Origin: Streptomyces dangxiongensis
Lineage (GTDB): Bacteria > Actinomycetota > Actinomycetes > Streptomycetales > Streptomycetaceae
DNA: 64,000 nucleotides
Reading direction: 5' to 3'
NCBI RefSeq assembly: GCF_003675325.1
Contig: NZ_CP033073.1
Span: 992,001-1,056,000, forward strand
The position numbers and the translations under genes were made by a program. Below the pieces are notes generated by a model. That model saw only the letters and a list, made by a program, of their open reading frames with translations, was not told where the DNA came from and did not search any database. The first letter of the stretch is position 1. Each line of letters opens with the position of its first letter. Shown in pieces: positions 16,686-24,362 of the stretch.

Positions 16686-17858
16686 GTGACGAAGCGACCG
16701 ACCTGTGATGTCGTGGTCGTGGGAGCCGGGATGGTGGGTGCGGCCTGTGCGCTGTACGCCGCACGGGCCGGCCTCGACGTACGGCTGGTGGACCGGGGCG
16801 CGGTGGCCGGCGGCACCACCGGCGCCGGCGAGGGCAACGTGCTCGTCTCCGACAAGGAACCGGGCCCCGAACTGCAACTCGCCCTGCTGTCGGCCGCGTT
16901 GTGGACGGACCTCGCGGAGGAACTGGGCTCGGCGATCGAGTACGAGCCCAAGGGCGGCCTCGTGGTCGCCCGGACCCCCGGCGCCCTGTCCGCGCTGCGG
17001 GAGTTCGCCGCGGGCCAGCGGGCCGCCGGAGTCACGGCCGTACCGGTCGACGCGGACGGACTGCGCCCCCTGGAACCCCGTCTGGCACCCGGCATGGCGG
17101 GCGGGGTCCACTATTCCCAGGACGCCCAGGTGATGCCCGCTCTGGCCGCCGCGCACCTGGTCCGCGCCTCCGGCGCCCGGCTGCACACGGGCCGGACCGT
17201 GACCAGGGTGCTGCGCGCGGCGGACGGCGCGGTGTACGGCGTGCGCACCGACCGGGGCGACATCCACGCGCCGGCGGTGGTGAACGCGGCCGGCACCTGG
17301 GGCGGTGACCTCGCGGCGCTCGCCGGTGTCCGGCTGCCCGTGCTCCCCCGGCGCGGCTTCGTCCTGGTCACCGAGCCGCTGCCGCCTCGCGTGATCCGGC
17401 ACAAGGTGTACGCCGCGGACTACGTGGCCGACGTGGCGAGCGACTCGGCCGGCCTGCGCACCTCGCCGGTCGTGGAGGCGACTGCCGCCGGTCCGGTACT
17501 GATCGGCGCCAGCCGGGAGCGGGTCGGTTTCGACCGCTCGCTGTCGCTGCCCGCGCTGCGTGCGCTCGCGGCCGGGGCGGTCGGGCTGTTCCCGTTCCTG
17601 GCACCGGTCCGCGCGCTGCGGACCTACGCGGGCTTCCGGCCGTACCTGCCCGACCACCTGCCGGCGATCGGCCCCGACCCACGGGTGCCCGGCCTGTTCC
17701 ACGCCTGCGGGCACGAGGGCGCCGGCATCGGACTCGCCCCGGCCACCGGACGGCTGGTCGCGCAGACCCTCACCGGGAAGGCGCCGGAACTGGACCTCAC
17801 ACCGTTCCGGCCGGAACGGTTCGACACCGACGGAGGCGAGAGCCCGTGCGTCCACTGA
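16686..17858 (+). CDS. FAD-dependent D-hydroxyproline dehydrogenase catalytic subunit (HcnC-like)
   Basis: A 390-residue DAO-family flavoenzyme. The N-terminal dinucleotide motif is 'VVVVGAGMVGAACALYAAR'; 'GTTGAGEGNVL' follows, and the C-terminal 'FHACGHEGAGIGLAPATGR' is the FAD-binding end. With the two following genes it forms the alpha/beta/gamma set of a three-part dehydrogenase, as in HcnABC and LhpBEF-type enzymes. With a hydroxyproline epimerase in the same run, oxidation of cis-4-hydroxy-D-proline to pyrroline-4-hydroxy-2-carboxylate is the best assignment. No ribosome site precedes the GTG start; leaderless translation is likely. Confidence 0.85.
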   Translation: MTKRPTCDVVVVGAGMVGAACALYAARAGLDVRLVDRGAVAGGTTGAGEGNVLVSDKEPGPELQLALLSAALWTDLAEELGSAIEYEPKGGLVVARTPGALSALREFAAGQRAAGVTAVPVDADGLRPLEPRLAPGMAGGVHYSQDAQVMPALAAAHLVRASGARLHTGRTVTRVLRAADGAVYGVRTDRGDIHAPAVVNAAGTWGGDLAALAGVRLPVLPRRGFVLVTEPLPPRVIRHKVYAADYVADVASDSAGLRTSPVVEATAAGPVLIGASRERVGFDRSLSLPALRALAAGAVGLFPFLAPVRALRTYAGFRPYLPDHLPAIGPDPRVPGLFHACGHEGAGIGLAPATGRLVAQTLTGKAPELDLTPFRPERFDTDGGESPCVH

Positions 17859-18202
17859 GACGGCATTCCGCGCACCCACCGCAGCCGGCCCCGGCCCGGC
17901 CGGACGAGACCTTCACCGTCACCTTCGACGGCCGGCGGCTGCCGGCGCTGTCCGGGCAGACGGTCGCGGCGGTCCTGTGGGCGGCCGGCGTGACCGCGTG
18001 GCGCGACACCCGCGGCGCGGGCCGGCCCCGTGGGGTGTTCTGCGGGATCGGCGTGTGCTTCGACTGCCTGGTGACCGTCGACGGCCGCCCGAACCAGCGG
18101 GCCTGCCTGGTCCCGGTGCGCCCCGGTGACGCCATCCGCACACAGCCGGGCACGGGATGGGCCGATGCCCGGCCGCAGGACGCGGGAGCGGACCATGAGT
18201 GA
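17846..18202 (+). CDS. 2Fe-2S subunit of the dehydrogenase (HcnA-like)
   Basis: A 118-residue ferredoxin-like protein. The plant-type cluster ligands are Cys66, Cys71, Cys74 and Cys87 (pattern C-x4-C-x2-C-x12-C). The GTG start at 17846 overlaps the previous gene by 13 bases, and the end overlaps the next by 8, so the three subunits are translationally coupled. It passes electrons between the flavin subunits. Confidence 0.85.
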   Translation: MRPLRRHSAHPPQPAPARPDETFTVTFDGRRLPALSGQTVAAVLWAAGVTAWRDTRGAGRPRGVFCGIGVCFDCLVTVDGRPNQRACLVPVRPGDAIRTQPGTGWADARPQDAGADHE

Positions 18203-19610
18203 ACAGCCGTCCCTCGCCGTCGTCGGCGCGGGCCCGGCGGGGCTCGCCGCGGCCCTGGCCGCGGCCGGCCGCGGCGTACGGGTGACCCTCGTCGACGCGG
18301 GCGACCGGGCCGGCGGACAGTTCTACCGGCAGCCCGCCCCGGCCCTCGCCGCCCGTCCGCCACAGGCCCCGCACCACCAGGGGCGCACCTGGAAGCGGCT
18401 CCGGGACGGCCTCGGCCGGCACCGCGCGGCCGGCCGCATCGTCCACCTGGCGGACCATCATGTCTGGTGCGTGGCACGGGAGGAGGCGACCGGCACGTTC
18501 ACCGTGCACAGCCTGCTCGGCCCCGCCCAGGAGGAGGGCGGCACCGTCCGCGCCGACGCCGTACTCCTCGCCACCGGCGGCTATGAACGGGTGCTCCCCT
18601 TCCCCGGCTGGACGCTGCCCGGCGTGGTCACGGCGGGCGGCGCCCAGGCCATGCTCAAGGGCGCCCTGGCGTTGCCCGGCCGGACGGCCGTGATCGCCGG
18701 CACCGGGCCGCTGCTGCTGCCGGTGGCCACCGCGCTCGCCGCGGCCGGCGCCCGGGTCGCGGCGCTGGTGGAGTCCGCCGGTCCCGCCGCGCTGCTGCGC
18801 CGGGCGCCCGCCCTGGTCACACAGCCCGGCAAACTCGCCGAGGGCGCCGGGTACGCGGTACGACTGCTGCGGCACGGGGTACGCACCCTGACCCGGCACA
18901 CCGTGGTGGAGGCGCACGGCACCGACCGGCTGGAGGCGGTGACGGTGTCCGCGCTCGACCGCGACGGGCGCCCACGGCCCGGCAGCGCGCGGCGCATCCC
19001 CTGCGACACCCTGGCCGTCGGTCACGGCATGCTGCCGCACACCGATCTCGCCGAGACCCTCGGCTGCACCCTGGCCGGTACGGCCGTCCGGGTCGACGAC
19101 GAGCAGCGCACCGACGTGCCCGGCGTCTGGGCCGCCGGGGAGACGACCGGCGTCGGCGGGGCGGCCCTGGCACTCGCCGAAGGCCACATCGCCGGCCGTT
19201 CGGCCGCCGCCCGCCTGTACGGCAGAGCCCCCGACCCGCGCCACTGGGCCCCCGCCGCCCGGGCCAGGACCCGGCTGCGGGCGTTCGCCACCGCCCTCGA
19301 CGCGGTGTACGTCCCGCCGGCGGGCTGGGCGGACGCGGTCACGGACGACACGGTGGTGTGCCGCTGCGAGGAGGTCGACGCCGGGGAGGTCCGGGAGGCC
19401 GTCGACGTGCTCGGCGCCGGTGATCTGCGCACCGTGAAGCTGCTCACCCGGGCCGGGATGGGCTGGTGCCAGGGCCGGATGTGCGCGGCCGGGGTGGCCG
19501 GGCTGGCCGGATGCCCGCTGACGGCAGGCCGCCGGCCGTTCGCGCGGCCGGTACCGCTCGGCGTGCTGGCCGCACTCGCGGGAACCGAAGGGGAGCCCGG
19601 CACGGAATGA
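18195..19610 (+). CDS. NAD(P)/FAD-binding subunit with BFD-like iron-sulfur domain (HcnB-like)
   Basis: A 471-residue protein. FAD motif 'VVGAGPAGLAAALAAAGRG' is near residue 8, and a second nucleotide site near residue 165 contains 'AVIAGTGPLLLPVATAL'. A C-terminal bacterioferredoxin-like [2Fe-2S] domain has Cys389, Cys391, Cys425 and Cys430. It is the third part of the D-hydroxyproline dehydrogenase. The ATG at 18195 overlaps the upstream stop. Confidence 0.85.
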   Translation: MSEQPSLAVVGAGPAGLAAALAAAGRGVRVTLVDAGDRAGGQFYRQPAPALAARPPQAPHHQGRTWKRLRDGLGRHRAAGRIVHLADHHVWCVAREEATGTFTVHSLLGPAQEEGGTVRADAVLLATGGYERVLPFPGWTLPGVVTAGGAQAMLKGALALPGRTAVIAGTGPLLLPVATALAAAGARVAALVESAGPAALLRRAPALVTQPGKLAEGAGYAVRLLRHGVRTLTRHTVVEAHGTDRLEAVTVSALDRDGRPRPGSARRIPCDTLAVGHGMLPHTDLAETLGCTLAGTAVRVDDEQRTDVPGVWAAGETTGVGGAALALAEGHIAGRSAAARLYGRAPDPRHWAPAARARTRLRAFATALDAVYVPPAGWADAVTDDTVVCRCEEVDAGEVREAVDVLGAGDLRTVKLLTRAGMGWCQGRMCAAGVAGLAGCPLTAGRRPFARPVPLGVLAALAGTEGEPGTE

Positions 19611-19659
19611 GCCAGGCACGGGCTGAGCCCGGCGCCGCTGGTCCGCACTCGAAGCCATT

Positions 19660-19673
19660 AGTAATATGTCACA
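19660..19673. promoter_or_regulatory. Second putative GntR operator in the hydroxyproline cluster
   Basis: AGTAATATGTCACA, the reverse complement of TGTGACATATTACT, matches the site at 16669-16682 at 13 of 14 positions. It lies 23 bases upstream of the DapA-like start and suggests an internal promoter under the same repressor. Confidence 0.5.
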
Positions 19674-19696
19674 CCCTACTGAAGGGGGAAGCGCCC

Positions 19697-20593
19697 ATGC
19701 CCGAGGCACCGAAGCGTCCCTGGCGCGGCATCCTCGTCGCCACCGCCCTCCCACTCACCGCGGACCTCCGCGTCGACCACGACCGCTATGCCGAACACTG
19801 CGCCTGGCTCGTCGCGAACGGCTGCGACGGCGTCGTACCGAACGGCTCCCTCGGCGAATACCAGGTGCTCACCGCCGACGAACGCCGGCGGGTGGTGGAG
19901 ACCGCCGTGGCGGCGGTCGGCGGCGAGCGGGTGATGCCCGGCGTCGCCGCGTACGGCTCCGCCGAGGCCCGCCGCTGGACCGAGCAGGCGGGCGAGGCCG
20001 GCTGCGGGTCGGTGATGCTGCTGCCGCCCAACGCCTACCGCGCCGACGAGCGGTCCGTCCTCGCCCACTACACGGAGGTGGCCCGGGCGGGCCTGCCGGT
20101 GGTGGCGTACAACAACCCCGTGGACACCAAGGTCGACCTGGTGCCCGAACTCCTCGCCCGACTGCACGGCGAGGGGCTCGTGCAGGCCGTCAAGGAGTTC
20201 TCCGGAGACGTCCGCCGCGCCTACCGCATCGCCGAACTCGCTCCGGAACTCGACCTGTTGATCGGCGCCGACGACGTCCTGCTGGAGCTGGGGTTGGCCG
20301 GCGCCAAGGGCTGGGTGGCCGGCTACCCCAACGCACTGCCGAGGGCCTCGGCCGAGCTGTACCGTGCCGTGGCGGCCGGCGACCTCGCCACCGCGCTCCC
20401 CCTGTACCGGCAACTGCACCCACTGCTGCGCTGGGACTCCAGAACGGAGTTCGTGCAGGCGATCAAGGTGTCGATGGACGTCGTCGGACGGTACGGCGGC
20501 CCGGTGCGCCCGCCACGCGTCCCGCTGCTGCCCGAGCAGGAGGCCGTGGTCCGCGCGGCCACCGAGAAGGCCGTCGCCGCGGGCCTCGGGTAA
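19697..20593 (+). CDS. DapA-family lyase/deaminase, probable pyrroline-4-hydroxy-2-carboxylate deaminase
   Basis: A 298-residue TIM-barrel aldolase-family protein. The Schiff-base Lys166 is in 'VKEFSGD' and Tyr138 in 'YNNP', the usual DapA-family pair. In hydroxyproline breakdown this family converts pyrroline-4-hydroxy-2-carboxylate to alpha-ketoglutarate semialdehyde. Its position between dehydrogenase and epimerase genes supports that over dihydrodipicolinate synthesis. The ATG at 19697 follows GAAGGGGGAA. Confidence 0.85.
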   Translation: MPEAPKRPWRGILVATALPLTADLRVDHDRYAEHCAWLVANGCDGVVPNGSLGEYQVLTADERRRVVETAVAAVGGERVMPGVAAYGSAEARRWTEQAGEAGCGSVMLLPPNAYRADERSVLAHYTEVARAGLPVVAYNNPVDTKVDLVPELLARLHGEGLVQAVKEFSGDVRRAYRIAELAPELDLLIGADDVLLELGLAGAKGWVAGYPNALPRASAELYRAVAAGDLATALPLYRQLHPLLRWDSRTEFVQAIKVSMDVVGRYGGPVRPPRVPLLPEQEAVVRAATEKAVAAGLG

Positions 20594-20606
20594 GGAGGGC
20601 GGGAAC

Positions 20607-21608
20607 ATGCGCAGCAAGCTCGTCCTGCACGCCGTCGACTCGCACACCGAGGGCATGCCGACCCGCGTGATCACCGGCGGGATCGGCACCGTCCCCGGCG
20701 CGACGATGAACGAACGACGGCTGTACTTCCGCGAACACCGCGACCACCTCAAGCAGTTGCTGATGAACGAGCCGCGCGGCCACTCCGCGATGAGCGGCGC
20801 CGTCCTCCAGCCGCCGAGCCGGCCGGACTGCGACTGGGGCGTCATCTACATCGAGGTCTCCGGCTATCTGCCGATGTGCGGGCACGGCACGATCGGCGTG
20901 GCGACCGTGCTGGTCGAGACGGGCATGGTGGAGGTGGTGGAGCCGGTGACCACCATCCGGCTCGACACCCCGGCGGGGGTGGTCGTCGCCGAGGTGGCGG
21001 TGGCGGACGGTGCCGCGCGGAACGTGACCTTGCACAACGTCCCGTCGTTCGCCGCCGGCCTGAACCGTACGGCCACCCTGCCCGACGGCCGCACGGTCAT
21101 CTACGACCTCGCCTACGGCGGCAACTTCTACGCGATCCTCCCGCTCGACGCGTTCGGTCTGCCCTTCGACCGTGCCCGCAAGGACGACATCCTGGCGGCG
21201 GGCCTGTCGCTGATGCGGGTGATCAACGCCGAGGCGGAGCCGGTGCACCCCGACGACCCGTCGATCCGCGGCTGCCACCACGTCCACGTCCTCGCGCCCG
21301 GCGCCACGGCCCGGCACTCCCGGCACGCGATGGTCATCCACCCGGGCTGGTTCGACCGCTCCCCGTGCGGCACGGGTACGAGCGCGCGCATGGCGCAGCT
21401 CCACGCGCACGGCGAACTCCCCCTGCACACCGAGTTCGTGAACGAGTCGTTCATCGGCACCCGCTTCACGGGACGGCTGCTGGGCACGACGGAGGTCGCC
21501 GGGATCCCGGCCGTCCTGCCCAGCTTCACCGGCCGCGCCTGGATCACCGGCACCGCCCAGTACCTGCTGGACCCCGCCGACCCGTTCCCGGAGGGGTTCG
21601 TCCTCTAG
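20607..21608 (+). CDS. 4-Hydroxyproline 2-epimerase (proline racemase family)
   Basis: A 333-residue protein with two catalytic Cys: Cys91 in 'MCGHGTIG' and Cys254 in 'SPCGTGTSA'. The Cys/Cys pair marks racemases and epimerases; the related hydroxyproline dehydratase has Thr at the second site. It turns trans-4-hydroxy-L-proline into cis-4-hydroxy-D-proline, the substrate of the upstream dehydrogenase. TAAGGAGGGC overlaps the previous stop and gives a good ribosome site for ATG 20607. Confidence 0.9.
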   Translation: MRSKLVLHAVDSHTEGMPTRVITGGIGTVPGATMNERRLYFREHRDHLKQLLMNEPRGHSAMSGAVLQPPSRPDCDWGVIYIEVSGYLPMCGHGTIGVATVLVETGMVEVVEPVTTIRLDTPAGVVVAEVAVADGAARNVTLHNVPSFAAGLNRTATLPDGRTVIYDLAYGGNFYAILPLDAFGLPFDRARKDDILAAGLSLMRVINAEAEPVHPDDPSIRGCHHVHVLAPGATARHSRHAMVIHPGWFDRSPCGTGTSARMAQLHAHGELPLHTEFVNESFIGTRFTGRLLGTTEVAGIPAVLPSFTGRAWITGTAQYLLDPADPFPEGFVL

Positions 21609-21617
21609 ACTCACCGG

Positions 21618-22319
21618 GTGATGCGTGACATGGCACAGGACCGGCAGGGCGCGGAGCCGCCCGTACTCCCCCGGCTGGGCGGCCGGCGGAGCAGCTTCCG
21701 CGAGCGGGTCGCCGACGCGCTGCGCGCCGCGCTGATCGCGGGTGAGCTGCGGCCGGGCGAGGTGTACTCGGCGCCCTCGCTCGCCACCCGCTTCGGTGTC
21801 TCGGCGACGCCGGTGCGGGAGGCGATGCTGGACCTGGCCAAGGAGGGGCTGGTCGACACCGTGCCCAACAAGGGTTTCCGGGTCACCGCCGTCTCCGACA
21901 GACAGTTGGACGAGTACACGCACATCCGCTCCCTCGTCGAGATCCCCACCGTGGTGGAGCTGGCCCGCACGGCCGACCGCGTCTCGCTGGAGGCGCTGCG
22001 CCCGGCGGCCCGGGAGATCGTCACCGCCGCGGCGGCGGGCGACCTGATCGGCTACGTCGAGGCCGACGACACCCGCTTCCACCTCGGCCTGCTCGCCCTG
22101 GCGGGCAACGCCCACCTGGTCGAGGTCGTCGCCGACCTGCGCAAGCGCTCCCGCCTGTACGGCCTTACCGCGCTGGTGGAGGCGGGCCGGCTGCTCGCCT
22201 CCGCCGAGGAGCACCTGGAGCTGCTGGACGCACTGTCTCAGCGCGACGAGAAGGCCGTACACGCCATCATGAGCCGGCACCTGGGGCACGTCCGCAGCCT
22301 GTGGGCGTCACCGGACTGA
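21618..22319 (+). CDS. GntR-family (FCD) transcriptional regulator
   Basis: A 233-residue regulator. The N-terminal winged helix has 'LATRFGVSATPVREAMLDLAKEGL' split over residues 55-78; the all-helical FCD ligand domain follows, with 'ADDTRFHLGLLALAGN' near 155. It starts nine bases after the epimerase stop (GTG 21618 or ATG 21621) and is probably co-transcribed. It is the natural candidate to bind the two ATGTGACAT-type sites and respond to hydroxyproline or an intermediate. Confidence 0.9.
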   Translation: MMRDMAQDRQGAEPPVLPRLGGRRSSFRERVADALRAALIAGELRPGEVYSAPSLATRFGVSATPVREAMLDLAKEGLVDTVPNKGFRVTAVSDRQLDEYTHIRSLVEIPTVVELARTADRVSLEALRPAAREIVTAAAAGDLIGYVEADDTRFHLGLLALAGNAHLVEVVADLRKRSRLYGLTALVEAGRLLASAEEHLELLDALSQRDEKAVHAIMSRHLGHVRSLWASPD

Positions 22320-22480
22320 CCCCACGCCCCCCGGCACAGGGAGGCCCCCCGCCCCTCCACCACCGGACCCCCACCGCCACCACCGCCGGACCCCCGCCGT
22401 CGGCCCCCCACCGCCGGGCACCCCTCCACCCTCCACCACCGCGCCCCCGCCGACAGGCCCCCACCGCCGGACGCGCCGCG
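22320..22480. other. C-rich, strongly strand-skewed intergenic stretch
   Basis: About 160 bases after the GntR stop are mostly C-tracts with ACC repeats and very few G on the plus strand. The minus strand therefore carries many G-runs able to form quadruplexes. No gene is seen. The 319-base gap (22320-22638) also holds the inverted repeat at 22536-22562. Confidence 0.6.
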
Positions 22481-22535
22481 TCACTCCGCCGCCGCACATC
22501 TGGCGGTCGGGAAGCCGTGGCGCGAAGCTTTTTGC

Positions 22536-22562
22536 GTTGTCCGGCGGGGCGCACGGGACAAC
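22536..22562. promoter_or_regulatory. Inverted repeat upstream of the permease
   Basis: GTTGTCC-N13-GGACAAC, about 77 bases before the permease start. It is bracketed by TTTTTGCG (22529) and ATTTTGCG (22571). A possible operator or 5' UTR hairpin. Confidence 0.35.
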
Positions 22563-22638
22563 AAACGGCGATTTTGCGCCGGAATGCCACATCCCCGACC
22601 ATGGGCCCCGTCCCGGCGATCCCGGGAACGTCAGTTCC

Positions 22639-24075
22639 ATGAGAGGCGCACCACCCATGCACAGCACCGGGACCGCCACACCGTCGGCTCCGGCCCCTGC
22701 GGAGATCCTCGCGACTCCCGTCGAGGACCCGCACGGAGAGTCCGGCAGGCACGCCCGCCGGTTCGGCCTGCCCGTCGCCACCGCGCTGGTGATGGGCAAC
22801 ATCATCGGCGGGGGCATCTTCCTGCTCCCCGCCTCCATCGCCCCTTACGGCACGGTCAGCCTGGTCGCCTTCGGGGTGCTGACCGTCGGCGCCATCGCCC
22901 TCGCCCTGGTCTTCGGCCGGCTCGCCGCCCGGGACCCCCGTACCGGCGGGCCGTACGCCTACGCCCGCGAGGCGTTCGGTGACTTCGCGGGGTTCCTCGC
23001 CGCCTGGTCGTACTGGATCACCACCTGGGTGTCGAACGCCGCGCTCGCCGTGGCCGCCGTCGGGTATCTCGACGTGCTGATCCCGGTCCAAGGGCATCGC
23101 TGGACCGCGTGCCTGGCCGCCCTGACCCTCCAGTGGCTGCCCGCCCTCGCCAACTTCGCCGGCACCCGCTACGTGGGCGCGGTCCAGTTGGTGTCCACGG
23201 TGCTGAAGTTCGTGCCGTTGCTGCTCGTCGCGGTCGGCGGGCTGTTCTTCTTCGACCCGTCGAGGCTCGGGCCGTTCAACGCCGGCGGGCACAGCGCGGT
23301 CGGCGCGGTCTCCGCCGCCGCGGCCCTGCTGCTCTTCTCCTACCTCGGCGTGGAGTCCGCCGCCGTCAGCGCGGGAGAGGTCAGGGACGCCCGCCGCAAC
23401 GTGGGGCGCGCCACCGTCATCGGCACCGCGGGCGCCGCGCTGGTGTACCTGCTGGGCACGCTGTCCGTGTTCGGTACGGTCCCGCACGGCCGTCTGGTGA
23501 ACTCCACCGCGCCGTTCTCGGACGCCGTGAACACGATGTTCGGCGGTAGCTGGGGCGGTACGGCCGTGGCCCTCGCCGCGCTGGTGTCGATGACCGGCTG
23601 CCTCAACGGCTGGACGCTGCTGAGCGCGCAGACGCCGTACGCCGCGGCACGCGACGGCCTCTTCCCGAGCGCCTTCGCGCGCCGGCGGCGGGGTGTGCCC
23701 ACGGTCGGTGTCGGGGTCACCGTCGTCCTCGCCTCACTGCTCACCGTCTACAACTACCTGTCAGGCTCGGGCCGGGTCTTCGAGGTCCTGGTACTCGTCA
23801 CCACGTTCACCGCGACCGTGCCGTACCTGCTGGCCGCGTCCGCGCAGATCTTCCACCTCGTCTCCGGCCGCCCCGAGGCGGTCGACCGGGGGCGGCTGGT
23901 CCGGGACTCCGTGGTCACCGCGGTGGCCGCCGCCTTCTCGGTGTGGCTGATGGCGGGCGCGGGCTACGCGGCGGTGTATCAGGGCGCGCTGTTCCTGTTC
24001 GCCGGGATCATCGTCTACGCGGTGATGGCGGCGCGCCGGCAGCGCGGGCAGACGCCGGCGACCCCGGCGCCGTAA
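22639..24075 (+). CDS. APC-family amino acid permease
   Basis: A 478-residue polytopic membrane transporter. The conserved first helix is 'ALVMGNIIGGGIFLLPASI', and about 12 hydrophobic segments follow, including 'LLLFSYLGVESAAVSAGEV' with the family 'E-x-x' site. The soluble N-terminus is Pro/Ala-rich. The start at 22639 is one of two options; ATG 22657 follows GAGAGG and is nearly as good. Its position behind the hydroxyproline genes suggests hydroxyproline or proline uptake, though it has its own upstream region. The arginine/agmatine antiporter subgroup is an alternative. Confidence 0.85.
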   Translation: MRGAPPMHSTGTATPSAPAPAEILATPVEDPHGESGRHARRFGLPVATALVMGNIIGGGIFLLPASIAPYGTVSLVAFGVLTVGAIALALVFGRLAARDPRTGGPYAYAREAFGDFAGFLAAWSYWITTWVSNAALAVAAVGYLDVLIPVQGHRWTACLAALTLQWLPALANFAGTRYVGAVQLVSTVLKFVPLLLVAVGGLFFFDPSRLGPFNAGGHSAVGAVSAAAALLLFSYLGVESAAVSAGEVRDARRNVGRATVIGTAGAALVYLLGTLSVFGTVPHGRLVNSTAPFSDAVNTMFGGSWGGTAVALAALVSMTGCLNGWTLLSAQTPYAAARDGLFPSAFARRRRGVPTVGVGVTVVLASLLTVYNYLSGSGRVFEVLVLVTTFTATVPYLLAASAQIFHLVSGRPEAVDRGRLVRDSVVTAVAAAFSVWLMAGAGYAAVYQGALFLFAGIIVYAVMAARRQRGQTPATPAP

Positions 24076-24204
24076 CGCCGCCGACGCGGCGGGGCCGGGC
24101 CCGGACAGCGCGGCACGGGGCCCGCCCCCGCGCCGTTCCACGCCCTTCCCCGGTTGCGTGAAGTCTTGCCAGCCCGTCGTCGCGCTCCTATTCTCCGGGA
24201 GCCA

Positions 24205-24216
24205 GAAAGCGCTTTC
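24205..24216. promoter_or_regulatory. LacI-type operator candidate upstream of pectate lyase
   Basis: GAAAGCGCTTTC, a perfect 12-bp palindrome with the central CG typical of LacI/GalR sites, about 150 bases before the pectate lyase start. Confidence 0.5.
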
Positions 24217-24362
24217 CCCCTCGACGGCCGAGCGCTGCCGTGGGGGCCGTCCCTCCGTGCCGCCGCGCGTGAGCCGCTTCCGCATCCGCGCACCGGCGCC
24301 CCGGCGGGCGTATCGCGCGTACCCGACCGACCCCGCGTCAGGGGGCGAAGGAGCAGTCGAGT

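Noticed and set aside
19697..20593. Dihydrodipicolinate synthase of lysine biosynthesis
   Set aside because: The family fold is the same, but the gene lies inside a hydroxyproline operon with no lysine genes.
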